From assembly GCA_050084985.1 (NCBI GenBank), contig JBITNC010000001.1, forward strand, positions 135,470,001-135,534,000: a stretch of 64,000 nt of DNA, read 5' to 3'. Every line of letters begins with the position of its first letter. Positions within the stretch are counted from its first letter, which is position 1. The position numbers were made by a program, and so were the translations under genes. This DNA comes from Nageia nagi. Lineage: Eukaryota > Pinophyta. Positions 51,031-64,000 of the stretch are shown here, in pieces. The notes beneath the pieces were generated by a model. The model had not been told where the DNA came from and searched no databases. It was given only the letters and a program-made list of their open reading frames with translations.

Positions 51031-51189
51031 TTTGAGAAGCAATGTTAACAAGTAAAATTTTAACTCCCAGTAGCACTATAGAGTGATAATTGTGATATCA
51101 CTTGACATGCATAGCTCTCGAACTAGAATTTAATTTATATGGTGATGCTCATAAGGCAAGCACATGTGCATGAGATGTAGTTGTGATGT

Positions 51190-51950
51190 TGAAAATAGCC
51201 TTTATACTAAAGATGAAGGTTGTGAATTAAGAGAATATTCTAATTCAATCAAATCATGCACAAAGCATGAAGGGGAGCACTCTAATGGCTCGAAATTAGT
51301 CTTAGGAAATAGTTTAGGTTTCTTAAAAGTTAACTTCTTCTTGTAAACAATATGATTGCCTATTTTTGTAGTAGGACTAGAGGTAGTGTAATAGTAGGAG
51401 TAGTTCAATATTAGTTATTTATTTTTAGGTAACTAGCTCATTTATTATAAATAGAGATTTTGATAATGTAATAGAGGGGGATTGGATTACTTGGCATTTT
51501 CCCTTTAATAATGTAAAATCACTTATTTATCTTTAAATTAAGTGTGGATATGCTTTCCCTTTTGTTTCAATTATTGTGTTTCATGATCCATAATTAGTTG
51601 AATTTGGAAGATTATTCCTATATATTGGATGGTGTGGTTGAGGTATCAGTGGTTGTTGTGCCTTATCTCTTATTTTGGATAGGTGGTTTTTTGTTAATGC
51701 ATGGTTGTGAGGTAGGTTTCCTCCCCATGGTTTTGATTTGATATAATAAAAGCCCAAATTGGCCTCATTGTCTACCATTTCTAATTTTTTTTCTTGTATC
51801 TCTATGCTTCTCTAAGTACCAAACTCTTTCTAAAATATTTTTCCTCTCTTTCTTACATATTGTGGGTTCAACTGAAAGGCTCTCCATGACCATTAAAGCA
51901 ATCATCGACCTAACAAAATCAAAATTGAAATATGAATCATCAATATTGCA
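51190..51950 (+). repeat. PPR unit spacer, copy Z
   Basis: This spacer has no hAT insertion and shows the empty site GGTAACTA at 51428-51435. It has a TATA box (TATTATAAATAGA, 51444-51456) and an AATAATG site near 51510. GAGGTATCAG at 51641-51650 resembles the start of an initiator-tRNA-Met primer-binding site. The reading as an LTR is therefore possible, but no clean CA end precedes the site. Confidence 0.55.
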
Positions 51951-52245
51951 TTATACATCTTTGTCTACTAAGCAACATCCTCACAAGATTAGCCACTCTA
52001 TCTGTGAGCTTGTTGTCTCAGGATTGGTAGGGTCATTTTTTTTATCTAAGGAGGAAACTAGCTTGTCTATGAGTTAGTTTCTTCATGGAATTTATTACTT
52101 TGTTCATGATATTATAGTTCCCATCTCGAGCAGTTCATCTAGGCACCAACCTAGAGAACGAAAGGTTGGATCTTGTCCATACAATAATTCCTCATGTGAT
52201 TATGGCCTAGTACATCTTACATCATGCAAGTAAATAGTTAATAAT

Positions 52246-55200
52246 ATTGCAAGATCTCACATATTTACAAAGTTTCACTTTTTGTTGTAATTGAACTGAC
52301 TAATATTGCAAGCCTTCCCCTTTTAACATGGGCATATATCTCATGATTAATTATGAATCCACATATGTTATCCATGAAACCTTAAATGATACTTATAGAT
52401 TGGTTCCCTTCTATTATCCCATCATTGATCAATTATTATATCTCATTCTTACAACTTTCACATTAGTTAGTTGTATGTCATTTAGTTTATAGTAAGAACA
52501 TGATTATTATGCCATGTCAATTTATCAATACTAGTATCATCTTGCATGTCCTTTCATAATTATATTATCAATTATTTTTTAAAGAAAATTTGCTAAGATG
52601 CACATTGGAGGAATTAGAAAACTAATAATTTTAACCTTTTGAGTTTGTGATCATATAAGAATAACTATTTTTCCATTTCAATTGAATTGATATCATTTCC
52701 TTTCTTGATTTTTGTTTATTATGATTTCTTCTTATTTTAATTTATGTTGTAATTCTAATATTTAATTAATTTCACATTAATGAGATATTATTTTCGTAAA
52801 GGATGGATATTCTTGTATTGCTAAATAATGCACTTGCAATCTCATATGCATAACATATGATACATTTAGGGAAAGTACTCTCAAATATCTTATTGATATA
52901 TTCCTCATTTAATTTGGTCAACATTCATTTATATACTTTTTTAAATATCTGTATAAAGTTACCCAACCTCTTATCATGGAGAGATATGATAATATAGCTA
53001 TTTTGTTGATATTATATATGTAATGGTCTACAATTGTTTTTTCACTTTTTCATAGGTAGTTAGATAATTTGAAGGAAACTCATAAAAAAATTATGATTCT
53101 TCCAATTTTACTCTCCTAGGTAAAAATGTGACCAATATTCTAATATCATATTGAAATTTGATGCTAAATTCCTATTAAATGTTAAGAAGTATTATCTATG
53201 GTCTCATTTCCCATTGACCATATAAAATTATAGTACCTTATAATCTGTAGGTAAATATACATTAAGAATATCTCATGATAGTATACTTTGGAATTTTCTA
53301 TCAAATAAATAAGCTATCTCATCTTTCTTTGATAAATTTGATATCATTGAGGCCTATATTTTGGTAAATTATTTTCAAAACTTTGTTATCCTTGAATCTA
53401 AACTATTGGGATTTGAAAATTTTTCATTGTCTATTCTAATTTCCATTTTTTTTAGAATTTTATTTTAAGTTATAAATTGTTTCTACATTCCATATTTTTT
53501 GAACTTAATTATTTTGTTAATGAATAAGTTTATCTCCTCAACAAACCCATTCTCATGTATGATACTTCTAATCATATTATAAGTTTACATTAATATTTTT
53601 ATTTTTCAATTTTAAAGCTATTTTTTGGGATCAATTGAAACACATTTAAACTAAATTTAGGATATGTGTTTATATTAGTGTAGTTCTCTAATATATTACT
53701 AGCAAAATGTAAAATTTATTAGACTGTATTATATCACATCATTGTACTTAATCAATTTCCATATCTTTTGTATCGATATAAAAAAACAAAGAGTATTAAA
53801 AGGACCTAATACCTTTTACATTTATCTTAGAAAAAATTCAACAAGTTTAGTATTAGATCAACAAAAATGAGAATATATAAAATAAAACCTATTCTAGTAC
53901 CTTTAGCTCTATATTTTTTTTGTTTAGATCTTCAACCTCTACTTTTTTTGTGCAACCTCTTCAAATTTGTTCTTCCAAAAAAAGCAATGGATTTTATCTC
54001 ATTTCATAAAATTATGGTCTTCATCCTCTATAAATCCATTTTTTATCTGATTTTTTATTATGAAGTAATATTTTTTAGATTGATATTTTGCATCCCTATC
54101 ATCTTTTACCTCTTCTCATACCTTACATATTTTTCTTTCTTGAGGCCTCATAGCCAATTATCTTTCCATCGGTTCTCTACCCTATTGGGTCAATATTTCT
54201 CTATTATTCTTACCTAGATCTCTTCTCATATATTATGAAGATTTAAAACCAAAGAAAATAATTGATTTCTCTATATATTTGGTGACTTCCACATTACCAA
54301 CAATGTTCAATGCTCTCATCTCTTAGGTCTCCAAAATCTTTAAATATATAGAGATCTTTACCTCTCTTTTTTCTATATGATCTCATGTTTCTTTCCAATA
54401 GTTGCATTATAATTCATTGGGATTATCTCTTGGAATACATCATGAGTTTGTCTCTTTTTACCTACAATTTGATTCACATTTAATATATTCCTCTCATTCT
54501 ATTGAGTTTCTCAAATACATTCCAAATGCTAACTTGGCTTATCCATTATCTAAGTTTCTAGGATTTTTTCTATCTCCTTTTCTAGATGAGCCACCACCTA
54601 GTGATCTTATTCAATGAGTTCTAATTGATTCAAAGGTATTTATTTAGTAGGTTTAATAATTCACATACTGCCCCTACTACTCTTTAGGTTTCACATTATT
54701 TCTATGGCATATTAGCTATGGGATAGCTCATACATCCACAAATAGTGCATGCTCTTGGCTTGAAATTGTATTAAATTTATTATTCATAAATTCCCAATTA
54801 TAAGACTAGGGTTATGGATTTTAAAAGGTTTACATAAATATCCACTTTCAAAGTAATCTAAACAAAGACTATATGGTTCTATTATTTGTGGCATTATCTG
54901 AGGGAAGTGAGATTCCAAAATGTTATATCAATACCCATTATCATATCCTCACACAAAACATGGATAGATAGTCTAGTTAACCTAATCCATAAATGAGTTA
55001 TATTGAATTTTTATGTGCTTGAATCAAAATTATGACCTCATCACTTAAAAATAAAAACCTAATTTTCTAAAGATCCATAGTCCTCAAAAGAGGATCTATT
55101 GCATGTCATATTCTTAATATGATTCACCAATAAGAAACCTTTGGTAAAGTTATGATATTAAAGGACCTTATGGGTCTCTAAATTTACCTAACACTTAGTT

Positions 55201-56870
55201 CAATTGAGGCAATCCAAAAAATTTCTAAGCCCAAAATATTTTTTGATAAAATAAAAAGCACTTTGATCCTACTTAAAAAAATGATGGATGGAGGAATAAT
55301 GAGATGCAAATCCATAATATCATTTAATTTACATTTTTTGGAATTCTTCTAGATAATTTACATTGATGATTTATTCCCTTGTGGTGTTTTGGTATTGTTC
55401 CCATCCTTGTTATGCTTCAAATGAGATCACATAGAGCCTACCCCTAACCTCAAAGGAACCCTTGGGATAGAAGGTCATTTAGTAACCTATGAGCTTCTAC
55501 CAATGCTTTGCAATCTTGTATCCTCCTCGCTCTCACCTTACAACCCAATATCCTCATCCTCTCCTCTATAACTAGAAGACTTCAAAACCCCTTGCTCCCT
55601 ATTTTCCCATTCTCAACTCTATTCCATATATTCACAACTTAGCTCTAAGGGTGCATATAGTCATGTTGTGATGACCCTCTCTTAAGCACACTTTTTCCAT
55701 TTAATTAATTTTTATGATGAATATGTTGTTCTTAGAACATGATTGTGAGATAATTAATTAAATGTGTATGTTTTCCTTTTTAGTATTATTTATTACATAT
55801 TATTTTTTGAATTTGATATTGCTTTTAATGGTGCAATTTGTAAGAACTAGTTTCCAAGGAAGTGGGTCATTGGATTGGATGTAATTGGAGATGATGATGA
55901 TGATGCCTTAGTCCACAAGGGATGTACAAATGTATTTAAGCATATTTTATTATGTTTGCATGGTTGAGAGCTAGGAGGTTATCTTAATGGGAAAGAGCTC
56001 TATTTCTTTCCCTTGTATTGCATGGTGTTATTTTTGTTTGGTTTATGATTTTAAATTTGGAAGTTTTTATGTTTTGGATGAACCTTCAAAATAAGACATA
56101 AATATAACTACAACCAATTAAATAAACTTATTTAAATAATAAAGAACTACAAATTAAGGTGTCTATAATTTGTAGCTTGGGAATTATTATTATTTAAAAA
56201 ATATAGTAATTAAATAATGAAAATGCTTTGAGGTAATATAACATTAGTTTTATTTTAAAATAATAATATGTCATTATTTGGAAGTTTCTCCCATATGCTT
56301 TTCAATGGTAGTTTTGAAACTACAACTATTGGTACTTCTGCAACCTCTATTATTCTCCTCTTTATATGCAAGCTTGATGCATGGTTTTGGGGTTTATTTT
56401 TGGCTAGCTCTAGGATTTTGGATTGCTTATATTCTTATGTGAAGTTGGAGAAGAAGTATTACAAAGAGGGCTTTTTCAATACTATGTGAATTCCATTAAC
56501 TAGTAAAAAAATATTGTTTTAGTTCACAATTAAAATCTGGATGTAGTTTACTTTTATTGTTGCATTACTATTCTCAAGAATGTTAAATTACTTCTAAAAT
56601 GGAAATGAATTTATGGAGAAATAGATTATTCAAATTTAGGATCTCATTAAAAGCCAAGAAAATCCTTTAGAAGTTAGAATAAAATGGGATGAAATTCTTG
56701 AAAAATACTCTCTCAAAAAAGAAAACAATTTGCTAAATTTATTCATGTTATTAGGAAAATAAAATCTATTTTTATATTTTTTTATTACCTTAAAAAAATT
56801 AAATTAATAAATTTAATTTAGTCTATATTTATTTATTTTAAATAAAAAATAGAGGGACTCAACTCAACCA
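52246..56870. other. About 4.6 kb with no recognised gene
   Basis: Very AT-rich. Open stretches at 53867-54217 and 54402-54617 are hydrophobic or low-complexity with no motif. A minus-strand stretch near 52840-53130 is faintly like a copia gag but too weak to call. No repeats shared with the rest of the window were noticed. Confidence 0.35.
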
Positions 56871-57640
56871 TGGTTGGTTGGCCCTGTGGCTTTAATGGGG
56901 GATGTGGCTTAGCTAGACTGGTTGGCCCCATTATATAACAAGGGAAGGGGAGGGGATAGTGTAACCTAGCTTGGTCATTTCCCCAACATATAGGCCATGA
57001 TAGCCTTAGGTTTTTTGGAATGTATAATGCATTATTGTAAGATTTTGTAAGGTTCTTGTAAATTCACCAATACTTAAAGGTATCCCTAAATACATTGAGT
57101 ATTTAAGTGAATAAAATAATGTAAATTCTCCTACACTCCTTCTCATGAGCATGCCCCATGGGTAAAATGGTGAAGCATTCATGTATTTGTACAATGGTTA
57201 AAAGGGTGATCCAAGGGAGGATTTTGGCCTATAAATAGAAGGCCCTCTTCTTAAGATCACACACCAAAAGTTGAAGCAAATTTATGCTCTAGGATTAGTG
57301 TTAGGAGAGGAAGAAAGAGGTCTTGTAAGAGAGTTGTCTTTCTCATTGAGAAAGATCTTAGTTAGTAGATGTACTCCCATGGTTGGAGGAACCATTTTAC
57401 ATTGGTTTCAATTTGTGAGATTGTTTATGCTTTGAGTATTATTCTTTTGAGAGAGCTTTCATATAATCTTTAGCATATAAGAATTGGGTATTTAGTCTTA
57501 TTTCATTTAGGGTTGGCCATTACTTCAATCCCCACTATATGTGGAGGAAGAAGGGGGGTTGGTGGTGGTGAAGCTTGTGCCCTAGCTGACCCCAAGGCAT
57601 AAGCTTGGGAAATTTATATATATATATATAATTATAATCA
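56870..57640 (+). promoter_or_regulatory. Promoter-like or LTR-like block with a TATA box
   Basis: A less AT-rich block than its surroundings, with CCTATAAATAGAAGG at 57228-57242. A likely start region around 57262 (ATCACACACC) and an untranslated-leader-like stretch follow, and a G-rich run (GGAGGAAGAAGGGGGG) lies at 57543-57558. The layout resembles the U3-R part of an LTR or a plant promoter and 5' leader. No coding sequence follows and no partner repeat was found. A short (TA)n lies at about 57616-57632. Confidence 0.45.
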
Positions 57641-60449
57641 AAATATTTTATTTTATGTTAATAAATATTATTTATTTTCTAGTTGATAAAATTTAAATTT
57701 TATAATTTAGAAAAAAATAATAATGTTTATGAATATTTTTAAGAACTAGAATTTAAATTTAATATATAAATATATATTATTTTTAAATTTTGAGTTTGTG
57801 TTGTTGAATCTTCTAGAGTAATTTATAAAAAAAATTAGCAAAAATCATTCAATTATTAGTGGAATAAAAGGAGAAAGTTTATTTCAAGAAAATATTTGAT
57901 GATTGAGTTATTTAAAGAACTTGATCTACTACAAGTTTGATTTGGTGTTTATTATTCAATGAAACATTTGTGCATTATAACATCTGAGAATGAAAGGGAA
58001 GTTTTATTTTTTTAAAAAGTTAATTTTCGTATGTTATTTAAAATTCTTTTTTAAAAATGCATATTAGGAATAAAAAATATATGAAAATGCTTTTGGCATT
58101 CATAAAAGAGTTGATCTGATCCACATATTTTACATCCATGAAAGGTGACTCAACATTGTTAAAATGGAAGATAAAAGAGGACTACTTCAAGTTGACAATT
58201 TACAAGCTTTTGTAACCAATGCATATGATGTTGTATAATGATTTTTGAAGCATTTAAATATTTTATCATGAAGTGAAAGTGAAGATATAAAATCAAAAGT
58301 ATTGTATAGTTATGCAAGTTTTCATAAATAATAAAATGAATATGGTTTGTTGTTATTGCATCTTTTATATTTATATGTGCTTGATTATGATTAATGTAAA
58401 TGATGTGAATGGAGTTCATAAACTATTAGAGTTGATTGAGAATAAATGAATTATTATATTTATAACTATGTTTTTATTTATAAAATAAGACTAAAGCATG
58501 ATTAATAGAAAAGGTGAAACAATTTAAGTTAGTTATTTGATTTGCATGTATAACTTAAGTATTGAATTTAATTATGTTCATGCCCTTGGTGAATATAAAT
58601 AAAATCAATTTATTTTAATAAATCAAACATTTATTATTAAGAGCCATTAAAATAGTGACATCTTGAATAGGGATCATAAACTTAGAAAAATACTTATGTT
58701 GAAGAAAATATACATTATGTACTTATAAAACTTAGGAACCAAAAACTTGTACCTGAGAAATGATTGGGAAACATTTAACAATTTTAGGTTTGGAATCTTG
58801 GGAAATCCTATAATAGGATCTACATAAAGTGGATGATATTTTGACAAAAGTGAAAGATAAAAATTTTAAAAACAAATTAGGAAAGTTGTTGGTTGACCTT
58901 GATGATATAGAAAAAGAAACAAGTCTAATTTTGACCTAAGCTAAATTAAACTATAAACACCTAATGAAAGAATAATGGGTTAGGTTATTATGAAGCAAAA
59001 GTGGTATACCATGAAAGTTATGGGCAAGGTGGATACCATGGCTTAAGTGGTGGTATCTTATGGGAATTATAGGTAGGCAAGGGTATTTCATTCAACATCG
59101 GGTAGGATGTTGATGTTAAACTTATATAATGGGTTGGTTTTATGAGTTTAGTCCACTTAGATAAGCACTTAATTCACTTACATGGGATATCATGTACATG
59201 AAAGGATGTGCATACCACTTATTTGAAGTATGGGCCCTAAGAAGTAACCCATTATCATAATGAATTGAGGTTTCTTAAACATGGGAGATGTTTAAGAGAT
59301 AAGTTTTCAACTTGATTTAATTTAGTAGGAATTTATCACTCATATGCCTTCTTAAGGGTCATTTGCAATGATTAACTAAACTCAATATGGTTTCCTTAAC
59401 CCATGTTAAAATTTATAGGTGTTAAACTTGAATAGAAAAATAAATTTAAAAAACAAATTATCCTCATTTTTAGGTAGAATTAGAGGTTCATTTCACATGT
59501 ACCATATCTAGTTTGTTACATTCCATGTCACTTTATTTTGTAAATATGGATAGTATAATTTTTCTATATTGATTGTATAAATACCTACTATGTAACTTAA
59601 ATAGTATAAAACAAATTATTCTTTAACATGGTATTACATCAAGTGTATCCCATATAATCACTTGCATAGTTATTATTTATTATTTGTATTCTATTAAATG
59701 AACAATAGAATCTAATCTACTTAGCTAAAAGATTAATTTAAGAAAGACATCAAATAGCTTAAAATCTTTCTTTTGTATACTTCAATATCCTTTTTTATAC
59801 CAAAGTGTATTATGGTCATCATGTTATAGTAAAGGTGTACTCATCATGGAGTAATATAATGCTTAGAATTTGATCTTCATTAGAAATATTATTTATTAGG
59901 TTTCATAGATATTTTCAGTTATGGTTTAGATATTCAACATTTATACCTTGGACACTATTGACTTGAAAGTGGTGCTAGGTTGGTTTATTATAAGATGAAC
60001 ATAGAAAATATTCCACCAATATTATTTTAGTTATAGATAAATTATTTCAAAATCATTATGACCATTAGCTAAATTCCTATCCTTCCATGGTAATGAGTTG
60101 ATTTTTTTTATTAGATAACACACTATGAATACTATATTTTACATGTGATCTCAATCATCTTAAGTATTTACATAACATTCTCTTATGTTATGTTACCTAC
60201 ATCTATCATGATAAGCTAGAAAGAGAAATAGAAATAGAAATATATTTTAATATTCATGAGTGACCAAAAATAGGCAATGGGAATTAAAAGTATAATCTAA
60301 TTAAATAATAGAAAGCACTAGGGTTGAGAACCTTAGGTATTGACAAAAGAAAATACAAATAATAAAACTACATTATCAAGAGTGTTCGAGCTACAAGAGG
60401 GATCACTTGTAGAGAAATTAAAACAAGTGATATATAGCTATCATCCAAG
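57641..60449. other. About 2.8 kb with no recognised gene
   Basis: AT-rich sequence with no coding relic on either strand. The only open stretch of note (58159-58419, minus) has no motif. Confidence 0.35.
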
Positions 60450-63350
60450 TTGTGATTAGGTGGTGTTTATCTAAGATGCGATACAATTTCACATCAACCT
60501 AAGACTATGAGTATGCTAAAGAGTATTTTCTGGAAGCCATTTTCTAATAGTGGGATCTGAAGTAGGTTGGAAGAAAGAGTTGATCAATTTGGTGGGTGTG
60601 TGATCTGTATGGATCACTATAAAGATACTTTCTTAAAGAAGGTGATCTCTTGCAAGAATAATGTTAGGCATGTCTGGTCAAGATAATAAAAAAATATGGA
60701 CAAGGAGCCTTTGGACTCCCTATACAAGTAATAATGCCATCCTTAAATGTCATAGTAGATAGGATATCTAAAGATCAAGTGCTCTTCATTATCCACCTCC
60801 TGTGGAGGGCAGAGTCAACAAGTCCTCTCTGTATATGGAATCTAGTAGTCTATCTCAACACAAAGTTGATGTGAATAAACTCGTAGTTGGCTAAGGGAAA
60901 TCCTCAAGATGGGAGTCCATTGGTATTAGAGGTAGACAAGCATGATAATGGTGTCATCAGTGATCTACAATAAATGCTCTTCATAAAAATATAGTTTAGG
61001 GATAATAGGTTATGGAGGGGAGACCCAAGTAACTTGAATATATTAATGATAAATCTTCACTCTAATATATCTATGAAGCTCTACCTTTGAAAGTTGAAGA
61101 TGATGAGGAGTAGTCAATGAAATGTTGAAATATGGAGATTGATCAATAGAGATACTTGCATATTATATAAGTGGACTAGATTCAAAATACCAACAACACC
61201 TACACCTAGTGAATCCTAATAATGCAAGCCTCTTCAAAGAACATAAAGGAAGAAATTAATACCTCTTATGGCCCATGACTAAGTTACCAAACTATCAAAG
61301 TCTATGTAGAAAGGATGTGAGCTTGAATATGCTCTCAAGATGGAGTGGTTGTATGGAAAACTCACACTATATAATGCACTATGATAAAGTTAACTTACAA
61401 TTGATCATCCATTGAAGCATGATGGTCTAAACCCTCTCAATACATGACCACTTGATAGCTCTAGAACTAGGGTCCCAAACCTTCAAGCCATAGAGAACTA
61501 TGGGCTTAATAAGGGTATCAAAGAGAAATTTCCTTGAAGGGATATCTTGAAAATAAATCTAGAAGCACTAAAGTTCTAGAATAGAAAGTTAAATGTATCC
61601 CTTGCAAATATGTGATTATAAAGTCAGTTTCAAGCTAAAAGATGGCTTTAAAAATTTAACACTAGTTAGGTGTAAGTAGTAGAGATATCAATTATATCAC
61701 CTTTATAGTAAAATGGTATCTAGAGAGAGTGTATATAGAGGTATTAAATATCATGATCTTGTTTTTAATGATATTAACTATGATATGTTTCTAGCCATAG
61801 AAACTAGAAAGTGCATTCAATTATCTCTAAAGATCCTCAAGAGAGTGTGATAAGGCAATCACATCATCTACAAATAGAAGTATGGTAATTTCTATCTAAT
61901 GGAGAAAATAACTATCTTTTGTGTGAGTTTGTAGTTGAATAAATTCCTTAAGGTCATCAATATATACATGCCAAAGAGAGTGGGTGAAAGGGGGCACCCT
62001 TGCTTAACTCCAATGGTGCTAGTGATCGTGTTTAAAAAACCATTCATAATTTAGAATCAACCAACAACTAGCTCATAAAGTATCATGATGGTAGTAAAAA
62101 ATGTGTTAGATATACCAATAGTACACATATTTTTAAAAATTAAGTATCATGGGATAGTATCAAATACTTTACTAAAATCAACAAAGCAACAAAATATCTT
62201 AGATGATCTCTAGTGGGCCTCCTTGATGATAGCTTGAAGGATGAAGATATGATATATAGTCTACTAATCCCTCCTGAATCTAGTACTCCCTCTTTCCCAA
62301 AAGCTATTCTACTCCAAATGACCTAATAGCATCATGTCCAGAGTTATGGCATAAAGCTTGGAAAATGTATACCCAATCATGATGGTTATGTAATTATTAG
62401 GATTAGAAAAACCTTATAATTTATGAATGGGATGAATGATGTAATGTGACCATGAGGGTGGAAACCTTAAACACACAACCTCATTAAATAAAATAGTAAT
62501 AGGAGAGGTGAGTCACCACCATATTTTAAAAACTCAACTTGCAAGCCTTCACAATATGTTGCTTTAGTAGTACAAAGTTTTCTAATGGCTCTAAAAATAG
62601 CTTCTAGATAAGAAAGATGACAAGATAGGAGGTGATAAAATTGTGGAGTATGCTGAATAGGAATATCATAGAGTGAACTAGCATATGAGACCCAATATTA
62701 GGGTTTGGTGTCAAATGGAGATGGTTTCCTTGGGAGGAGGTTATGCCAAAAGGCTTTAGGAGAGTGATGGAGGGAGTCAATAAGAGAATTTCGAGTAGTG
62801 GTAAGAAAATGATGTTTCTTTCAATGAAGAAAACCATGATAAACTCTTAGAATGGAAAACATAGAGGAAGGATCATGGGAGAGAGCAAAGTAAATTCTCT
62901 TGTACATGGATTTACATTTTGCATGATACAAATGATTTCTAGGTTAGAAACTAGGATAGTAGGGTAAATGAAAATGATAGGTATTATGAGGAAAGGTATT
63001 AAATGATGCCTCCTAGAGCATATTAAATAAAAACTCATAGATGGTAGTGACACTCGAAGGGGTAGAGAGTAAATTAGTATTATTAGCTAGAAGTTACGAG
63101 AGGTAAGTGGTATATTGGTTGACATACTCATAGCTAAAAAGAACAATAAGATGACAAATTCTAAAAGTGTAGAAGAAGGGAGAAATTGGGGGATGGAGGT
63201 GTGTGGGGGGGATTTAATAAGAGAACAAAGGATAGAGTTGCATGGTTTGCAAGGGGAAGTTTATAAGAGATAATAAGATTATGAATGTGAGGAATAGAAT
63301 ATAAGCTAGCTAATACATAGTCCACCACACTCGCTCCTCCACTGTGAAGA
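60450..63350 (-). pseudogene. LINE (L1-like) ORF2 relic: reverse transcriptase and C-terminal zinc motif
   Basis: Read from about 63350 down, a degraded pre-RT region comes first (AFWHNLLPRKPSPFDTKP near 62720). The reverse transcriptase follows: TIMIGYTFSKLYAITLDMML (about 62330-62390), CCFVDFSKVFDTIP (about 62160-62200), and GVKQGCPLSPTLFGMYIDDL (about 61955-62010). The catalytic box reads LLFVDDVIAL (about 61855-61885), where FADD is usual, so both aspartates remain. After the thumb, the C-terminal cysteine-rich zf-RVT-like region is visible (RTCxLCPPQEVDNEEHLIF, 60780-60840). Endonuclease was not recognised. No poly-A tail or target duplication was identified, so the ends are approximate. 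Dead from many stops. Confidence 0.87.
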
Positions 63351-63917
63351 AAAAAGGTGAATCTGCTAGAGCAAGGAAAGCATGAAATTCTATTAAGAAT
63401 AAATATTCTATTTGACTTAGAAGCAAGTTAGCTTGGTGATAGTTAAATAATTTAGTTTTTGTAATAAGATAAAATAGTACTTTAAATGATTTATTAGATT
63501 ATTTTACACTATTCCTTGATATTTTATCTTATTACAACATATAAATTATTTAAATCTATCTTATAAACTTAAATAAATTTAATTATTTCATCAATTAGAG
63601 TCTAGTTATTCTTATTACATAGTAGAGAATATATAATTTTAGTTACCTACTTTTCAAGATGAATATATTTGATGCACTATTGAGGAGTCAAGTCATATAA
63701 GTTTAAGTTTATTTATTTCAAAGTTGAAAATAAGTCTTGTTTATATGAAAATATAAATATATAAATTAGAATTAAAGTCATGTTGTATTGAAAATCTATT
63801 TTTAAGAGTTATATAATTACTATTTTAATGAAAATTAATTGTAAGTTTAAAAATGTTAAAATATTAGTTGATTGAGTTAAAGTGAAAAATGTTAATGTGT
63901 TAATGGTTTTTTTTTCC
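63351..63917. other. AT-rich, no gene recognised
   Basis: No coding relic was seen. A T-run (63906-63915) directly precedes the tRNA-like sequence. Confidence 0.35.
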
Positions 63918-64000
63918 CCAAGGGGACACCATGGTTTCAATGTGATTCAAATCAATGGGAGGAGGTCACAAGTTCAAATCCCCTTGTTGGATCCCTAGTG
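63918..64000 (+). mobile_element. tRNA-derived SINE head (runs off the window)
   Basis: GGGGACACCATGGTTTCAAT begins at 63922. An A-box-like TGGTTTCAATGTG (63932-63944) and a B-box-like AGTTCAAATCC (63971-63981) are about 39 bp apart, the spacing of an internal RNA polymerase III promoter. The cloverleaf is not good enough for a functional tRNA, so a SINE head is more likely. The body lies beyond the window. Confidence 0.5.

Larger units (their letters stand above)
47098..52245 (+). repeat. PPR array: rest of unit Y spacer, unit Z, and the last spacer and leader
   Basis: After hAT B the spacer resumes (TATA box at 47107-47116). The leader (47600-48370), upstream block (48400-49120), PPR pseudogene (49120-51030), another spacer (51190-51950) and part of another leader (to about 52245) follow. 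Similarity to the other units stops near 52245, the right edge of the array. The unit period is about 4.4 kb once the hAT elements are removed. Confidence 0.8.

Noticed and set aside
52840-53130. Possible copia gag on the minus strand (LPSNYLTTYEKVKKQL-like)
   Set aside because: The resemblance rests on a few residues in shifting frames, with no zinc knuckle or pol nearby.
53867-54217. Open frame of 116 codons, very hydrophobic
   Set aside because: The sequence is AT-rich and gives F, L, I and Y-rich peptide by composition. It has no motif, no neighbours and no conserved copy.

Overview
This is an AT-rich stretch of plant nuclear DNA with no intact host gene. It is a graveyard of nested, mostly very old transposable elements around a tandem array of dead pentatricopeptide-repeat (PPR) genes. 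Ty3/gypsy, LINE, hAT and plant-mobile-domain relics, together with PPR proteins, point to a land plant. The large spacing and heavy decay (in-frame TAG/TAA stops where glutamine is expected) suggest a large, heavily methylated genome, perhaps a gymnosperm. That last step is inference; the species cannot be named from the window.

Layout. 1-4680: two Ty3/gypsy pol relics; in the second, a minus-strand RT/RNase H lies head-to-head with a plus-strand integrase. 5167-8800: a long decayed ORF of unknown identity ending in a coiled coil. 8800-11925: no gene seen. 11931-15163: a structurally complete minus-strand LTR element with 1.35-1.38 kb LTRs and only about 0.5 kb between them. 16600-52245: a tandem array of about 4.4 kb units, each with a plus-strand PPR pseudogene and a TATA-containing spacer, split by two large hAT-type DNA transposons. 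52245-60400: mostly nothing recognisable except a promoter- or LTR-like block near 57.2 kb. 60450-63350: a minus-strand LINE reverse-transcriptase relic. 63918-64000: a tRNA-derived (SINE-like) head running off the window.

The two hAT elements (20168-32898 and 36960-47089) are the most interesting part. Each has CARGG-type terminal inverted repeats and an 8-bp target duplication that can be checked against the uninterrupted sequence in a neighbouring array unit. Each has a plus-strand zinc-finger hAT transposase in the left part, a minus-strand multi-exon gene of unknown function in the right part, and short-motif repeat arrays near both ends plus a third about 2 kb from the right end. The minus-strand genes of the two elements match at several short blocks and share an intron position, so this looks like a two-gene hAT lineage.

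Nesting order: PPR array first, then the two hAT insertions. Later came a solo LTR (same family as 11931-15163) inside the accessory gene of the second hAT, and a gypsy gag fragment with the best-preserved reading frame (302 codons) inside the first. A plant-mobile-domain relic also lies inside the first hAT.
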